Shown here: in pieces, positions 6,660 to 7,825 of the stretch | How positions within the stretch are numbered: position 1 is the stretch's first letter | How the letters are laid out: each line of letters starts with the position of its first letter | DNA from: Bacteroidaceae bacterium | GTDB taxonomy: Bacteria; Bacteroidota; Bacteroidia; Bacteroidales; Bacteroidaceae | NCBI GenBank assembly: GCA_017558165.1 | Contig: JAFYWE010000096.1 | Span: 1-7,825 of the forward strand | DNA length: 7,825 bases | Direction of reading: 5' to 3' | The notes under the pieces: model-generated | The model's input: only the letters and a program-made list of their open reading frames with translations | Told to the model about the DNA's origin: nothing | Database searches by the model: none | Made by a program: the position numbers and the translations under genes

Positions 6660-7634
6660 ATGGACAACAAAGTCATTATGCCATGGGAAGAGCGTCCCGA
6701 AGGATGCAAGGATGTCATGTGGCGTTACTCAAAGAACCCCGTCATTGACCGTTATGCAATCCCTACATCGAACAGTATATTCAACAGCGCCGTAGTACCT
6801 TTCAAGGACGGATACGCAGGTGTGTTCCGTTGCGATAACAAGGCCGTGCAGATGAACATCTTCGCAGGCTTCAGCAAGGACGGTATCAACTGGGAGATCG
6901 AGCACGAGCCAATCGTGTTCAAGGCCGGCAATACCGAGATGATCGAGTCGGAGTACAAGTATGACCCACGTGTAACATGGATTGAGGACCGCTACTGGAT
7001 TACCTGGTGCAACGGCTACCACGGACCCACAATCGGCATTGCGTATACATTCGACTTCAAGGAGTTCTTCCAGTGCGAGAACGCATTCCTGCCATTCAAC
7101 CGTAACGGAGTGCTGTTCCCACAGAAGATCAACGGCAAATATGCGATGTTGAGCCGCCCGAGCGACAACGGTCACACTCCTTTCGGCGACATCTACATCA
7201 GCTACAGCCCAGACATGAAGTACTGGGGCGAGCACCGCTGCGTAATGAAAGTGACCCCATTCCCCGAGAGCGCTTGGCAGTGCACAAAGATCGGTGCCGG
7301 TTCAGTGCCCATCCTCACAGACGAGGGTTGGTTGCTGTTCTACCACGGCGTAATCACCACATGCAACGGCTTCCGCTACTCTATGGGAGCAGCCCTGCTT
7401 GACAAGGAGGACCCTTCAAAGGTACTCTACCGCACAAAGCCTTATCTGCTTGCACCCGCGGCGCCATACGAGCTTGCCGGTGACGTGCCCAACGTGGTAT
7501 TCCCTTGCGCGGCACTCAACGACGGTGACAAGGTTGCAGTATATTACGGAGCTGCCGATACTGTAGTAGGCATGGCATTCGGTTACATCTCTGAAATCAT
7601 CGAGTTCATCAAGAACAACAGCACAAAAGTGTAA
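6660..7634 (+). CDS. GH130 beta-1,4-mannosyl (GlcNAc/glucose) phosphorylase, GH130_2-like
   Basis: This is a probable cytoplasmic enzyme that splits a beta-1,4-mannoside with inorganic phosphate to alpha-mannose-1-phosphate, likely Man-beta-1,4-GlcNAc from N-glycan cores, possibly Man-Glc or mannooligosaccharides. Its 324 residues are one five-bladed propeller domain without a signal peptide. The N-terminus (PWEERPEGCKDVMWR, then TSNSIFNSAVVPF) and much of the body resemble, from memory, UhgbMP and Bacteroides GH130_2 enzymes. D102 in YDPR matches the UhgbMP general acid D104. R148, R166, H229 and Y240 match its phosphate-site R150, R168, H231 and Y242; GH130 hydrolases lack this set, so a phosphorylase is favoured. 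H172 in SRPSDNGH is also kept. It has its own promoter and is flanked by hairpins, so it is monocistronic here, with no transporter or other glycosidase in view. Isoleucine codons are 17 ATC, 5 ATT and 1 ATA, unlike the ATA-rich efflux operon. The exact acceptor sugar is uncertain. Confidence 0.93.
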   Translation: MDNKVIMPWEERPEGCKDVMWRYSKNPVIDRYAIPTSNSIFNSAVVPFKDGYAGVFRCDNKAVQMNIFAGFSKDGINWEIEHEPIVFKAGNTEMIESEYKYDPRVTWIEDRYWITWCNGYHGPTIGIAYTFDFKEFFQCENAFLPFNRNGVLFPQKINGKYAMLSRPSDNGHTPFGDIYISYSPDMKYWGEHRCVMKVTPFPESAWQCTKIGAGSVPILTDEGWLLFYHGVITTCNGFRYSMGAALLDKEDPSKVLYRTKPYLLAPAAPYELAGDVPNVVFPCAALNDGDKVAVYYGAADTVVGMAFGYISEIIEFIKNNSTKV

Positions 7635-7650
7635 TATACCTCTTACATAC

Positions 7651-7684
7651 AACAGCGCCACGTTTTTGCAAGCGTGGCGCTGTT
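7651..7684 (+). terminator. Perfect 12-bp hairpin after the GH130 gene, likely terminator
   Basis: AACAGCGCCACG (7651-7662) pairs without mismatch with CGTGGCGCTGTT (7673-7684) around a ten-base loop that contains TTTTT. It begins 16 bases after the stop codon. The following bases (ATCTTATATT) are U-rich but not a clean U run, so termination may be partial, or the stem may mainly protect the mRNA 3' end. Confidence 0.65.
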
Positions 7685-7739
7685 ATCTTATATTACCGTA
7701 GGTAAAAAAGATCGCCTATTGCAGGAAATCCCTTTATAT

Positions 7740-7811
7740 ATGGTAAGCTACATCACTCGGTTGGCTGTGGTGCTGAAGGATATTGAACGGCAATTCATGA
7801 ATAAAGAATAG
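7740..7811 (+). other. Doubtful 23-codon ORF in the right-edge intergenic tail
   Basis: ATG at 7740 opens MVSYITRLAVVLKDIERQF followed by MNKE and TAG at 7811. An AGGA at 7723-7726 lies 13 bases upstream, rather far for a ribosome site. The peptide looks like a charged amphipathic helix and could be a small protein, the tail of a decayed gene, or chance. The same frame is open without an ATG back to the GH130 stop, but the terminator hairpin lies inside that stretch. I recognise no family, and nothing else is visible between 7685 and the window end. Confidence 0.2.
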
Positions 7812-7825
7812 CCTGACTGGTTTTA

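Noticed and set aside
6729..7235. 168-codon minus-strand open frame opposite the GH130 gene
   Set aside because: The plus strand carries the catalytic and phosphate-site motifs, and the antisense peptide is compositionally odd and motif-free.
7635..7811. Stop-codon readthrough extension of the GH130 protein, since the frame stays open for 58 codons after TAA
   Set aside because: GH130_2 enzymes end at about this length, a perfect hairpin lies inside the extension, and an open run of this length is not rare by chance.
1..7825. Reading the window as one new linked system (orphan protein, efflux pump and phosphorylase)
   Set aside because: The three units have separate promoters or strands, terminators between them, and different composition. 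Nothing in the sequence links their functions.

Overview
The window looks like a chromosomal segment from a Bacteroidota member, probably a gut-type Bacteroidales. The evidence is a perfect TAnnTTTG -7 promoter element, A-rich leaders without Shine-Dalgarno sites in front of the genes, a glycoside hydrolase family 130 (GH130) protein very close to gut Bacteroides mannoside phosphorylases, and a three-gene RND efflux set of the Bacteroidales kind. I cannot name a genus. The sequence holds five convincing genes, two intrinsic-terminator-like hairpins, one good promoter and no tRNA, rRNA, IS element or CRISPR array.

Left (10-708, minus strand): a visibly AT-rich gene for a soluble 232-residue protein that I do not recognise. 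It consists of two diverged tandem copies of a module of about 110 residues (KYPPNK, YGxxFxGYK, FxxDF, YKxxxYY, FxIxGxPxIxLIDE). It is divergent from the next operon across 125 bp.

Centre (834-6530, plus strand): a compact, GC-richer operon encoding a complete tripartite RND efflux pump in the order outer-membrane channel (OprM/NodT type), periplasmic adaptor lipoprotein (MexA/AcrA type), inner-membrane HAE1-family permease (AcrB/MexB type). Gaps are 39 bp (21 bp with the alternative adaptor start) and 12 bp, with no terminator or internal promoter seen. The proton-relay residues of the permease are intact and all three proteins are full length, so the pump looks functional. No regulator gene lies in the window. 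A hairpin with an A/T tail ends the operon.

Right (6577-7684, plus strand): a separate single-gene unit with its own TAnnTTTG promoter, a 5' leader containing a hairpin, a GH130 mannoside phosphorylase, and a perfect 12-bp hairpin downstream. The enzyme keeps the catalytic Asp and the phosphate-binding residues of the GH130_2 phosphorylases that recycle Man-beta-1,4-GlcNAc/Glc units. Its codon use (isoleucine nearly all ATC/ATT) differs sharply from the ATA-rich efflux operon. The last 140 bp hold only a 23-codon open frame of doubtful status.

I see no clearly new system. The least explained items are the tandem-duplicated orphan protein on its AT-rich patch and the structured leader of the phosphorylase gene.
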